A DNA stretch of 64,000 nucleotides from Poa pratensis (lineage: Eukaryota; Streptophyta; Magnoliopsida; Poales; Poaceae). Shown in pieces: positions 1-10,990 of this stretch; within the stretch, counting starts at the first letter, position 1; every line of letters begins with the position of its first letter. A program made the translations under genes and the position numbers. The notes beneath the pieces were generated by a model, which ran no database searches, had not been told where the DNA came from, and was given only the letters and a program-made list of their open reading frames with translations. Location: positions 59,586,769-59,650,768 of the forward strand of contig CAMZMU010000063.1 of the NCBI GenBank assembly GCA_947311845.1, written 5' to 3'.

Positions 1-108
1 CTGAGATGAGATTGTTTGATTGGCACCTGCGAGGATTGGCGAAAAAGATGTAGGAAGAAATCGTTAGTTCTTTCCGACTTTTTACATGATAGGCTATGAA
101 TTAAATAT
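1..108. repeat. 108-bp direct repeat, copy 1 (copy 2 at 29541-29648)
   Basis: These first 108 bases match 29541-29648 base for base when compared by eye. Identity stops abruptly at 109, where the sequence switches into the truncated LTR of element R. Copy 2 lies in the DNA flanking the other side of R, 985 bp beyond its 5' LTR. It is far too long for a target-site duplication. It may be filler copied during break repair, the edge of a large tandem duplication, or an assembly join. No coding content is seen. Confidence 0.93.
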
Positions 109-120
109 CTTGACGGTGCT

Positions 121-1711
121 TGATACGTCTCAAACGTATCTATAATTTTTGATGTTCCATGTTGATATTATACCAATTGTTACATGTTTTGCATCCACTT
201 TATGTCACTTTTATATATTTTTTGGGACTAACCTATTAACAAGATGCCACAGTGCCAGTTCCTGTTTTCTGCTGTTTTTGTATTCTAGAAAAGCTAGTCT
301 GGAAATATTCTCGGAATTGGACGAAAATTTACGGAGGTCCCTATTTCATCGAGACACACACATGGAGTCCAAAGGGGAGACGGAGAAGAGCCAGAGAGGC
401 TCCACACGCCCCCTCGGCGCGGCCAGAGGTGGGGCCGCGCCCTAGGGTGGTGTGGGCCCCTCGGGCTCTCCAGCCGCCGCCCTTTCACCTACTTATTCCC
501 CCCGATGCAAAAACCCTAGATACCCGAGTCATATTCAATGAAAAGTTTCAGAGGCGCCGCCGTCGTCAACCCTAGCTCGGGAGGGTCCAGAACCTCTTCC
601 CGGCACTCTGCCGGAGAGGGGAATCGTCACCGGAGGGCTCTACATCACCATGCCGCCTCTGGAGTGATGCGTGAGTAGTTCATCCTTGGACTACGGGTCC
701 ATAGCAGTAGCTAGATGGTTGTCTCTCCACTTTGTGCCATCATGTTTAGATCTTGTGAGCTGCCTAACATGATCAAGATCATCTTATTGTAATGCTACAT
801 GTTGTGTTTGCTGGGATCCGATGAATATTGAATACTATGATCAAGTTGATTATTAATCTATGATACATGTTATTTATGATCTTGCATGCTTTCCGTTACT
901 AGTAGATGCTTTGGCCAAGTAGATGCTTGTAACTCCAAGAGGGAGTATTTATGCTAGATAGTGGGTTCAGTCTCCAGTAATCTGGGCGAGTGACAGCAAC
1001 GCCTAAGGTTGTGGATGTGTTGTTGCTACTAGGGGTAACATAACAATGCTATGTCCACGGTCATATGTACTTGTTTACTTTACGCACATTGCTTAATGCG
1101 ATTATCCGTTGCTTGCAACTTAATACCAACGGGGAACACGGAAGTCAACCTGAAGGTGGATTATTAGTCATAGATGCGGTTGGATAACGGTCTATGTATT
1201 TTGTCGTAATGCCCAATTAAATATCATGGTAGCCATCTTGTATATATATGCATTGTCATGCGCTCAATATTTTATCAATTGCCCAGCTGTAATTTGTTTA
1301 CCCAACATGTTGTTTATCTTTATGGAGAGACACCACTAGTGAACTGTGGACCCCGGTCCATTCTTTTACACTGATTAAACCACCAACTGCAATCATTGTT
1401 CTCTTTTACTTTCTGCAATTAAATACTGTTTTCCACACCATACGTTTAATCCTTTGTTTTCAGCAAGCCGGGAGATTGACAACCTTCCTGTTTCGTTGGG
1501 GCAAAGTAGTTTGATTGTGTTGTGTGCAGGTTCCACGTCAACAGTCCAGATCCCTTCAACACCACTTTTTGGCGCCATTGACAACCTTCTGAAGTGCTCT
1601 GCTCCTCCTGGATTCGATAACCTTGGTTTCATACTGAGGGAAAACTTGCTGCTGGACTACATCATACCTTCCTCTTGGGGTCTCCCAACGAACGTGTGTT
1701 TCACGTCATCA
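121..1711 (+). repeat. 5' LTR of element S
   Basis: It has terminal TG...CA and pairs with 5601-7190. It contains a GC-rich stretch around 400-640 that translates in several frames without recognisable protein, so I treat those frames as noncoding. Confidence 0.95.
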
Positions 1712-1723
1712 AGCAACTTTTTC

Positions 1724-1740
1724 TGGCGCCGTTGCCGGGG
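1724..1740 (+). other. Primer binding site of S
   Basis: TGGCGCCGTTGCCGGGG lies 12 bp after the 5' LTR end. This is the common primer site of Athila-type gypsy elements, generally assigned to a tRNA-Asp primer. Confidence 0.8.
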
Positions 1741-1893
1741 AGTCAGCAGACTTCTGCAAGGGGAGTCTCACGCTTCCAATCTCTTTACTTTGTTTTTGTC
1801 TTGCTTAGTTTATTTTATTTTATCTTGTTTGCTTTTAATTATCAAAAACACAAAAAAAAATTTCCTGCATCTAGTTTATTTCGGTTTGTTATT

Positions 1894-3071
1894 ATGTCTA
1901 GTTGTTTTTACTATCAATGGCTTATCTTTGAAACAAAATCTTGTTGGCTAAGTGGGTTCACGGAGGAACAACAAAATTATTATAAGGAATACCGCTTGTC
2001 TCGAAAAGGGGAACACTTATGGGTACAAATATATAAATTGAATTGTTTTGCTAGAAACTTGTGCTCTACTTATGATGAATCCTGGTGCTTTAATGAATGT
2101 TTTTGCTGTAGGAGGCATAAACACCTCCCTTTCCAATGTGATTATAATGATGATGAGACTTTGGCTTCTTATGCTAAAGGAAACTATGACTTTGTTAATC
2201 TTGAAAAAATTGAAGAATTTGTTGTTTTTAAGGGTGCTTATGAAATTGCTTGTGTGCTTCAGGGTGATGATGCCCCTTATAAGTCTGAGAATTCCGAGAT
2301 ACTTGGTTACTGCCTTGAATATTACAATGATAATCCTTATATCACTAAATTTCTTGAGAAAACTTATTCTCCAGAACAACTTGCTTCCTTTCAGGGACCT
2401 ATGGAAGAAGAAATTGCTGAAACTGTGATCTCATTGGATGAAAAAGAGGAGGAGAGTGAAGAACAAGATAGTAACTCTTTAACTCTTACATTATTTGATT
2501 GCCCTCCATGCCTACCTAAGGAGGAAGAGTGCTATATTGTTGAATGTCATGATTCTATTGAAATATCTCCTTTTGATAAATTTGAAGTAAACACCCTCCT
2601 TGACTCAGTAAAAGAGGAAATTGCAGAAAGTAAAAATGTGCTCCCTAATCTTATATATGATAATTCTCTTGATGATGGTCCTATGTTGTTAATGATATTA
2701 ATTATACTACTATTGTCAAAAGTGGGTTTAATAACCCCACTGTTTTTTAGCTTAATAAAAATTATGTGTTTGTAGATCATGAAAAGCATGCTTTATGTGA
2801 TAGTTATATTGTTGAGTTTGTTCATGATGCTACTGAAAGTTATTATGAGAGAGGAAAATATGGTTGTAAAAGTTTTCAAGTTACTAAAACACCTCTCTTT
2901 ATGTTGAAAGTTTTGAAGTTGCATTTGTTTCGTCTTTCTATGCTAGTTGCTTTATGCTTCAATAATTTATTTATTACAAGATTCCTTTGCATAGGAAGTG
3001 GGTTAGACTTAAATGTGTTTGATATTTGCCTCTTGATGCTCTCTTTTGTTTTTCAACTCTTATTCTTATGA
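1894..3071 (+). pseudogene. Degenerate internal ORF of S, unknown function
   Basis: The open frame runs from ATG 1894 (MSSCFYYQW...) to a stop at 2773-2775 and would encode about 293 aa. A second frame, 2766-3071, continues plausible protein (FVDHEKHALCDSY...), so one frameshift near 2680 plus a stop near 2745 has probably split a protein of about 390 aa. The sequence is rich in acidic residues with several Cys and aromatic residues and shows no gag, protease, polymerase or integrase motif. The open frame extends upstream into the LTR without an ATG, so 1894 is the first sensible start. I recall similar ORFs as a hallmark of Sabrina-like elements, function unknown. Confidence 0.6.
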
Positions 3072-5585
3072 GAGCATCATTAAAATCTAGCCTAGCTAAA
3101 AGGCATTAAAGAAAACGCTTTTGGGAGGCAACCCATTATTTTTGTTCAGTTTTAGTCAAGGTGTTGTTTACTTCTGTAGCAACTCCTTTGTATCTTTACT
3201 TTTTCGCATTGTTGTGCCAAGAGTAGTCTCTAATGATAAGATGATGCTAAATTTTGATTGCTGCGCAGAAACAGATTTCTGCTGTTCACCGTATTAATTC
3301 TCTAAAATCACCAGAATGTGATTAAATCTGAAATTTTTGTGCGTAATCTTTATATATGTCTGCATCTTTTGTTAGTTCAAAGTTTTTCGATCTGAGCGTC
3401 GTAAGTGCCTCGAAAAAATTCGTCTTTGCGGACTGTTCTGTTTTAGACAGATTATGTCTTTTATTTTGCATTCTCTCTTTTACTAGTGTTGAGTGAAATT
3501 TTTTTTGGGTGGAAGAGCTTCACATAACATCAGTGGCAGTAGCTAATGTTTAAAGTAACAAGTCATATTGCGTCCTTATAGAACATGTGAGTTTTTGATT
3601 ATGCACTAACCCTCTAATGAGATTTACTTTGAGTTTGGTGTGACGGAAGTTTTCAAGGGTCAAGAGAGAAGAGTGATATAATAGGATCAAGAAGAGTGAA
3701 GAGCTTAAGCTTGGGGAGGCTCCCATGGATCTCCCCAGCATATTTCAAGAAGACTCAAGCGTCTAAGCTTGGGGATGCCCAAGGCATCCCCTTCTTCATC
3801 GTCAAAATTATCAGGTCATCTCTAGTGAAACTATATTTTATTCTTTCACATCATATGTGCTGTTCTTGGAGCGTCTGTGTGCTTTTATTTTCAGTATTTA
3901 TTTTTATTTTGTGATCAACTTGATTGGATCCTAGCATTCTTGATTGGGAGAGAGACACGCTCCGCTTTTTCATGAGAATACTCCTATTCTTCACTTATTT
4001 TGTTGAGTATTCATATCTAGCGCTGTTCAGCTTTTAGCTCTTGTTTTCATGTATCTCTTGTCAGAGCTATTAGTTCTTTTAAAGAAAGTACTCTCTTGCT
4101 TCACTTATACTTGTTTGGAGAGTTATTGAAATAAATTGATTGGTGTTTGGTTGGAACAGAAAATGTTGCATGTGGTAAATGGTATAATGGAAAAGACTTG
4201 CATATTCTTGTAGATCACTAATTTGGATAATTTGATACTTGTCAATTGTTTTGAGTTAACAAGTAGATCATGATTAAACTTTTGCATCATGTAAGTTAAG
4301 CCCATTAGTGAAGAACTACCGTAAAGCTTGTTGAAATTTGGTTTGCATGAGTGGTATCTCTAAGGTCTAGATATTTTCTAATAAAAGGGTTTGGTTAACA
4401 AGGAAGACGGTGTGAAGTCTTATAATGTTTGCAATATGTTGGTCATATAAAACTTGGTGTACGGTTGATATTCTTGTTTGCTTACATAACCTTGCTAGCC
4501 TAAACTCTGTACTGAGAGGGAATGCTTCTCGTGCATCCAAATCCTTGAGCCAAAATCCATGCCATTTGTGTCCACCATAACTACCTATATGTGGTATTTC
4601 CTTGCCACTCCAAGTAAATTTTTCATGTGCTACCTTTAAATTATTCAAAACTGTTATTATTCCTTTTTGTGTCAATGTTTACTAGCTCATGAGGAAGTAG
4701 TGGGTTATTCTTTATTCAACTTGTCAAACAGACTTTACCACCAGACTAGCGGCATATACATCCGCTTATCTATTAATTTTGCAAAAAGAGCTGGCAACGG
4801 GGTGCCCAGTCCCAATTAATTACAACTTTAACCGCTTAATTCTCTTCACATTTTGTCAACTGAATACTCAGTGAAACATCTGCATGTGTAAACAAAAGAG
4901 AAAGAGGGATGATCTGCCTTGCTGGTAGAAATAACGTCCTTCATGGGAGCCGCTCTTAAAAGTCTGTTTGATAGGGAGAATATGTTTTCATCCGCTGCCA
5001 TTCGTTGACAATTAACAAACACCTCTCAAAACTTAATTTTTACTCTCTATATGATTTCAAAAACTAAAAAGCTCTAGCACATGATTTAATCCCTGCTTCC
5101 CTCTGCGAAGGGCCTTTCTTTTACTTTTATGTTGAGTCAGTTTTCCTATTCTTTCTATCTTCCACAAGCAAACACTAGTGTCAACTTTGTACAACATTTG
5201 TTATATGCTACATATTGGACTTATTATATTGCTTTGTGTTGACAATATCCATGAGATAAATATGTTGAAAGTTGAAGCAAATGCTGAAACTTAAATCTTC
5301 CTTTGTGTTGGTTAAATACCTTTTGTTAGAATCTATTGCTTTATGAGTTAACTCTTATGTGAACCTGTGGATGCATTGTCTCCAAAGTACTATTCATGAA
5401 AAGTTTAGCTTGTGTGATTCATTGTTTACTCATTATCTATTTGAGCAAACTATAGACCATTGACTTGGATCACTTCATTCATTTACATGTGCCTTACAAT
5501 ATATATGATCAAGATTATGATGGTAGCATGTCACTTCAAAAATTATATTGTTTTATCGTTTACCTACTCGAGGACGAGTAGGAAC
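3072..5585 (+). other. Noncoding 3' interior of S
   Basis: AT-rich DNA without a credible ORF. Parts (for example 4484-4680 and 4705-4860) are near-complements of R's 3' part at 21645-21870 and 8160-8308, showing common descent of the two elements' 3' regions. Confidence 0.8.
3706..3779 (+). other. Two internal polypurine-tract-like copies in S
   Basis: TAAGCTTGGGGAGGC (3706-3720) and TAAGCTTGGGGATGCC (3764-3779) nearly duplicate the true polypurine tract at 5586-5600. Each is followed by its own short inverted repeat (GAGGCTCCCATGGATCTCC and GGATGCCCAAGGCATCC). A comparable copy exists in R at 22370-22384. Confidence 0.7.
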
Positions 5586-5600
5586 TAAGCTTGGGGATGC
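5586..5600 (+). other. Polypurine tract of S
   Basis: TAAGCTTGGGGATGC abuts the 3' LTR at 5601 and would prime plus-strand DNA synthesis. Confidence 0.85.
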
Positions 5601-7190
5601 TGATACGTCTCAAACGTATCTATAATTTTTGATGTTCCATGTTGATATTATACCAATTGTTACATGTTTTGCATCCACTTTATGTCACTTTTATACATTT
5701 TTTGGGACTAACCTATTAACAAGATGCCACAGTGCCAGTTCCTGTTTTCTGCTGTTTTTGTATTCCAGAAAAGCTAGTCTGGAAATATTCTCGGAATTGG
5801 ACGAAAATTTACGGAGGTCCCTATTTCATCGAGACACACATGGAGTCCAAAGGGGAGACGGAGAAGAGCCAGAGAGGCCCACACGCCCCCTCGGCGCGGC
5901 CAGAGGTGGGCCGCGCCCTAGGGTGGTGTGGGCCCCTCGGGGCTCTCCAGCCGCCGCCCTTTCGCCTACTTATTCCCCCCATGCAAAAACCCTAGATACC
6001 CGAGTCATATTCCACGAAAAGTTCCAGAGGCGCCGCCGTCGTCAACCCTAGCTCGGGAGGGTCCAGAACCTCTTCCCGGCACTCTGCCGGAGAGGGGAAT
6101 CATCACCGGAGGGCTCTACATCACCATGCCTGCCTCCGGAGTGATGCGTGAGTAGTTCATCCTTGGACTACGGGTCCATAGCAGTAGCTAGATGGTTGTC
6201 TCTCCACTTTGTGCCATCATGTTTAGATCTTGTGAGCTGCCTAACATGATCAAGATCATCTTATTGTAATGCTACATGTTGTGTTTGCTGGGATCCGATG
6301 AATATTGAATACTATGATCAAGTTGATTATTAATCTATGATACATGTTATTTATGATCTTGCATGCTTTCCGTTACTAGTAGATGCTTTGGCCAAGTAGA
6401 TGCTTGTAACTCCAAGAGGAGTATTTATGCTAGATAGTGGGTTCAGTCTCCAGTAATCTGGGCGAGTGACAGCAACGCCTAAGGTTGTGGATGTGTTGTT
6501 GCACTAGGGTAACATAACAATGCTATGTCCACGGTCATATGTACTTGTTTACTTTACGCACATTGCTTAATGCGATTATCCGTTGCTTGCAACTTAATAC
6601 CAACGGGGAACACGGAAGTCAACCTGAAGGTGGATTATTAGTCATAGATGCGGTTGGATAACGGTCTATGTATTTTGTCGTAATGCCCAATTAAATATCA
6701 TGGTAGCCATCTTGTATATATGTATGCATTGTCATGCGCTCAATATTTTATCAATTGCCCAGCTGTAATTTGTTTACCCAACATGTTGTTTATCTTTATG
6801 GAGAGACACCACTAGTGAACTGTGGACCCCGGTCCATTCTTTTACACTGATAAACCACCAACTGCAATCATTGTTCTCTTTTACTTTCTGCAATTAAATA
6901 CTGTTTTCCACACCATACGTTTAATCCTTTGTTTTTAGCAAGCCGGGAGATTGACAACCTTCCTGTTTCGTTGGGACAAAGTAGCTTGATTGTGTTGTGT
7001 GCAGGTTCCACGTCAACAGTCCAGATCCCCTTCAACACCACTTTTTCTGGCGCCGTTGACAACCTTCTGAAGTGCTCCTGCTCCTCCTGGATTCGATAAC
7101 CTTGGTTTCATACTGAGGGAAAACTTGCTGCTAGACTACATCATACCTTCCTCTTGGGGTCTCCCAACGAACGTGTGTTTCACGTCATCA
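5601..7190 (+). repeat. 3' LTR of element S
   Basis: It is 1590 bp, with the same termini as the 5' LTR, and is followed by TSD GTGCT at 7191-7195. Confidence 0.95.
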
Positions 7191-7353
7191 GTGCTTTTTC
7201 CAGCTGAAATCTGACTCCGGCAGTTAATTCTCCAATAATCATCAAACATGCAAAATAAGACAAAATAACATAAGTAACACATCTTAATATGAAATATATC
7301 AATGAATAACAGTAAATTATGGTATAAAATAGTGATGCAAAATGGACGTATCA
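7191..7353 (-). repeat. Partial 3' LTR of element R (with 109-120)
   Basis: Bases 109-120 plus 7196-7353 match 28386-28555, the start of R's 5' LTR, apart from a few differences; 7191-7195 is the second copy of the GTGCT target duplication made when S inserted. Only about 170 bp of LTR remains before the break at 108/109. On the minus strand it starts TGATACGTCC at 7353, directly after a purine tract. Confidence 0.88.
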
Positions 7354-7370
7354 ACTCCCCCCCAAGCTTA
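7354..7370 (-). other. Polypurine tract of R
   Basis: On the minus strand, TAAGCTTGGGGGGGAGT immediately precedes the LTR start at 7353. It matches the class of tract used by S. Confidence 0.85.
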
Positions 7371-8308
7371 GACCTCGCTTGTCCCCAAGCGAAAGCTGAG
7401 CTCAGTAAACTAGACCACAGGTTTATGGAGTGAAGCGTCGATAATAAAGAATACGGATAAGAAGCATCAGTATGTACTTAACAACGCAAATCATTTTAAA
7501 CAGCAACTACTCTTCATATAACTTAACTTGAACATGAGTAATGAAACAACCACAATAAAAGTGCACGAAGGAAATTATAAATTAGTGATGGCACACTTCA
7601 TTTTTAGTCATAGAACAATAAACAATTCAAACTTATCTTTCGAAAGGAGTCTTTATATTAGAGCTTATATTGCAGAACTTACATACTCAATTATCACACC
7701 CTCCTTACAGTCATTGATAACTTTCAAAGTTATATTCTTAGAGGCAAAGGTCTTTCTTCTAAGACAAGGAAGGATAAAATACATGATTGAAGATATTAAT
7801 GATATATATGGTTGAATCACAACAACAACTCAAATGCTTGCTCAAGGAGGAAGGAAATAGGTGTACTGACTCAACATGAAAACTAAAAGAAGGGTCCTTC
7901 GCAGAGGGAAGCAGGGATTAAGTCATGTGCTAGAGCTTTTTAGTTTTTTGAAATCACATCGAGAGTAAAAATTAAGTTTTGAGAGGTGTTTGTTAATTTT
8001 CAACGAATCAGTAGCAGACAGTACGATATTACCCTTGCAAACCAGACTTTTTAAGAGCGGCTCCCATGAAGGACGTTATTTCTACCAGCAAGGCAGATCA
8101 TCCCTCTTTTCTCTTTTGTTTACACATGCAGATGTTTCACTGGTATTATTGCTTGACTGATAAATCAGGGCAAAAATGTGAAGAGAATTAAGCGGTTAAA
8201 GTTGTAATTAATTGGGACTGGGCACCCCGTTGCCAGCTCTTTTTTGCAAAATTAATAGGTAAGCGGATGTATATGCCGCTAGTCTGATGGTAAAGTATGT
8301 TTGACAAG
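7371..8308 (-). other. 3' noncoding part of R, distal piece
   Basis: No gene. It is the reverse-complement counterpart of S 4740-5585; a long shared stretch lies at 8170-8300. It continues at 21645 once the LARD element and one TSD are removed. Confidence 0.8.
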
Positions 8309-9680
8309 TGTAACACCCCGAAAATTCAAACCTAATTTTAGTGGTGTTTTATGACACCTGAAAAACTTTTCTCTTTTCCTAGATATTTCTTCAAATTCTC
8401 TGGGGATGAGTTGACTTGGGAATTGCTCTCTCAAGAATTTCCCAGTGATCCACGTACCACTCCAACACCCGTGATAATTTTGATGCTTAGGTTTTCTCCT
8501 GAAAAACCCTAGCCCTAATTATTAAACCTTTTAGACCCTTTTCTCCACCTACCAAAGGGAAGCCTATTTCCCTCGCTGGAGAAATTCCACTGAAAATACC
8601 AGAGGACTCCCATATCCATATAAAGACAATCCATGCAGAAATATTGCATACTTCAATGCAATACTTCCAAGTTGGGCGTTATTTTCCAAAGTGCCATTTC
8701 TGATCCAGAGATGTTTGAGTCAAGCTAGGCACCTCCATAAATTCTAATAAATTCAGGGATGAATAATTTTCCATTCCCAACACTTCTCCTTTTGGGACGA
8801 AAATTATTTGGTCAACCTATCTACCACTTCCTTTGTAAGCCCGAAATGGTGCCCTTTTGGGATCTTCAAGCAAACCTATACCTAGACAAATCCTATGACC
8901 ATGAGACTTGGTCACATTGACCACATGGTTCATAGACACATATATCCAGAAAATCACCCCATGGTGAAGTGTGAGAAATCACTTGGCCATGACCTTGCCA
9001 TTGTGTCCATTTTGGACATCTTGTCGAAACCCAATTTTCCAGTAGCCAAATGAGCTCAAACTTCTTGGACACACCCCTTGTACCAAATAAACCCAGTGGT
9101 GAAAATTTGGGATCCTTTGGACCAACTTTTTCTTGCTGAACATCCATCGAACACCTTTTGCCATCTTCGAAACCTGAAAATGTTTACACATAAAATCTTC
9201 TCCAAATGGCATGAAACTTCACCACATTGCTCAGCTACCAGCACAACATCACCAGTAAAAATCCTAACTCCATTGGGATAGTGGAAGTCCTTGTTCCTTT
9301 CATCGAACACCTTGTGTGCGTTTGAATTTCGAAAAACTTTGTGTTGCCAAGTGTGGAGTCTTTGCGGGTGAACTTTGTATTAGCATAGGCCTCGTCCTTA
9401 GCAACCCGTGGGTACCTTCCTTTTCTTTTTCGTGCCCTAAATCATCGGGAACGCGACGATCCCGCTTGCGTCGCGCTCTGGACATGCCGGTATCAGCATG
9501 ACCCTGTGCAACCCCAGCCCCTGCCTTATCCCTTGCTGCAGTAGACCACGTGCGCCCCTATGCGTCCAGCTCGACCCTCCTATCCTCCCCCTCCTTCTTA
9601 TCTCCTCCCTGTGGCAAGGAGACGTCACCCATGACCTCAACGCCATCAATGGCCACCACCTACTTCTCCTCCTCTCCCTC

Positions 9681-9688
9681 TATATAAG
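9681..9688 (+). promoter_or_regulatory. TATA box of the 5' LARD LTR
   Basis: TATATAAG follows a pyrimidine-rich stretch and is conserved in the 3' LTR at 18891-18898. Transcription would start near 9710, leaving about 2.7 kb of R/U5 as leader. Confidence 0.7.
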
Positions 9689-9813
9689 GCCACCTCCGAG
9701 CAGCCCAGCCAACTCTAGCCATTCACAATCCTCTCCTCTCCTCATCCACTCTCCATTCAGTTCCCAAGACTGAGGAAGAGCCACACAAAATCCTCCACAA
9801 AATCTTGCCCACC

Positions 9814-9975
9814 ATGGCCACCATGGCCGGAGCTCGGGCAAGCTCGTGGGAGGCCTCCCCCGCCTCCGGTTCCACCTCCCCTGGCCACGGCACGCCGCCC
9901 CGGGCCTGTCCCCGCCGCCGGCCGGCCTCCCGGCGCCCTCCTTGGCTATCCCTGGCCGATCCATGGCCGCTCTAG
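9814..9975 (+). other. Short leader ORF in the LARD LTR (53 codons)
   Basis: The ATG lies in a good plant context (CCCACCATGGCC), about 100 bp after the expected transcription start. The 3' LTR copy opens at 19029 and runs 60 codons, differing at the C-terminal end because of the indel between LTRs. The peptide is rich in Pro, Arg and Ala with no known motif. It could be an upstream ORF rather than a protein gene. Confidence 0.35.
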
Positions 9976-10790
9976 TGCGTGGAGCAGCGGAGGAAGAAGA
10001 CCCCAGTCGATCCCCGCAGTTTCTTGTTTTTTTTCCAGCGAACCGTTTTCTGGCCCAGCCCAGTGCAGTAGCAGGCCGGCCTGCAGTGGCCCAGCTAGGC
10101 ACAGCGCGCGCGGCGCGCGACGGCCCATCTGCGGCCCAGTTCTCGAGAAACTTTTTCTTTTCCTGCTGGACCGATTTTCAAACGTCAATATCTTTTAAAC
10201 CGTAGCTCCGTTTTCGGTGATTCAAATTTCTAATTCTTCGTCTCGACGAGATCCATCCGTTGGTACTGGTTTGGTTATTTTTTAAAATATTTTTATTTCG
10301 TTGACTTTATTTAACACGATGTTTACCGTTCCGGGTTTAATCGTTTTTTGAGTTTCTGACGCGCGACGACACCAAGACCTCCCGGATCATTTTGGAACCC
10401 GTCTGCTAAGGCAAGATAACCCCTTGCTATGAGCAGTTCAGCAGTGTGTGTTTGTTTATTTGCTTATTGCCATGCCGTGTGCTTTATATTTTCGTCGGTG
10501 TACTGTTATATCTATGCATGTCTGTTTGTTGTTCGTGTTTAATATGAAACTTGTAATATTGCTGCTGCCAGGTTGCATATCATGTTGCATATTTATTTAT
10601 CGTACCTGCTTGGTTATATTATGTATTGATAATATTTATCAAACACACATCATTCCTGAGACAATGGACTAGGGAAACCGCCGCCGTCTCTCTAAAACAT
10701 TAACATTGATCTGTGGTGGCGCTGGTCGGAGGTATCTCTGCCGTAGTCACCCGATCGACGCAAACCAACTGTGCTATATCTTGTAGTTGA

Positions 10791-10990
10791 TCCGAGATGG
10801 CGCTGGTCGGAGGTAGCTCCGCGACAGTCGTCCGATTGACGCTATTTTCTTTTATAGTCAGACGAGATGGCGCTGGTCGGAGGTAGCTCCGCCACAGTCG
10901 TCCGATTGACGCTATTTTCTTTTATAGTCAGACGAGATGGCGCTGGTCAGAGGTAGCTCCGCCACAGTCGTCCGATTGACGCTTTTTGAC
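10791..10990 (+). repeat. 70-bp tandem repeat in the 5' LARD LTR
   Basis: Two full units and a partial third start at 10791, 10861 and 10931; a more diverged unit precedes them near 10708. Each contains the hairpin-capable CGGAGGTAGCTCCG. The array is kept in the 3' LTR (19976-20172). Confidence 0.9.

Larger units (their letters stand above)
121..7190 (+). mobile_element. Complete non-autonomous gypsy LTR retrotransposon S (Sabrina-like)
   Basis: This 7.07-kb element has LTRs at 121-1711 and 5601-7190, both starting TGATACGTCT and ending TCATCA, and flanking TSDs GTGCT at 116-120 and 7191-7195. A primer binding site follows the 5' LTR and a purine tract precedes the 3' LTR. The 3.9-kb interior has no gag-pol; it carries one degenerate ORF of the sort I associate with the Triticeae Sabrina family, then about 2.5 kb of AT-rich noncoding DNA. 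Its 3' block is similar to the 3' block of element R, so an R-like partner may have supplied proteins in trans. The LTRs differ by roughly 15 substitutions plus small indels by eye, about 1 percent. The family name is from memory; the structure is directly visible. Confidence 0.95.

Noticed and set aside
1..108. Target-site duplication of R
   Set aside because: LTR elements make about 5 bp; 108 bp with a truncated LTR next to it needs another explanation.
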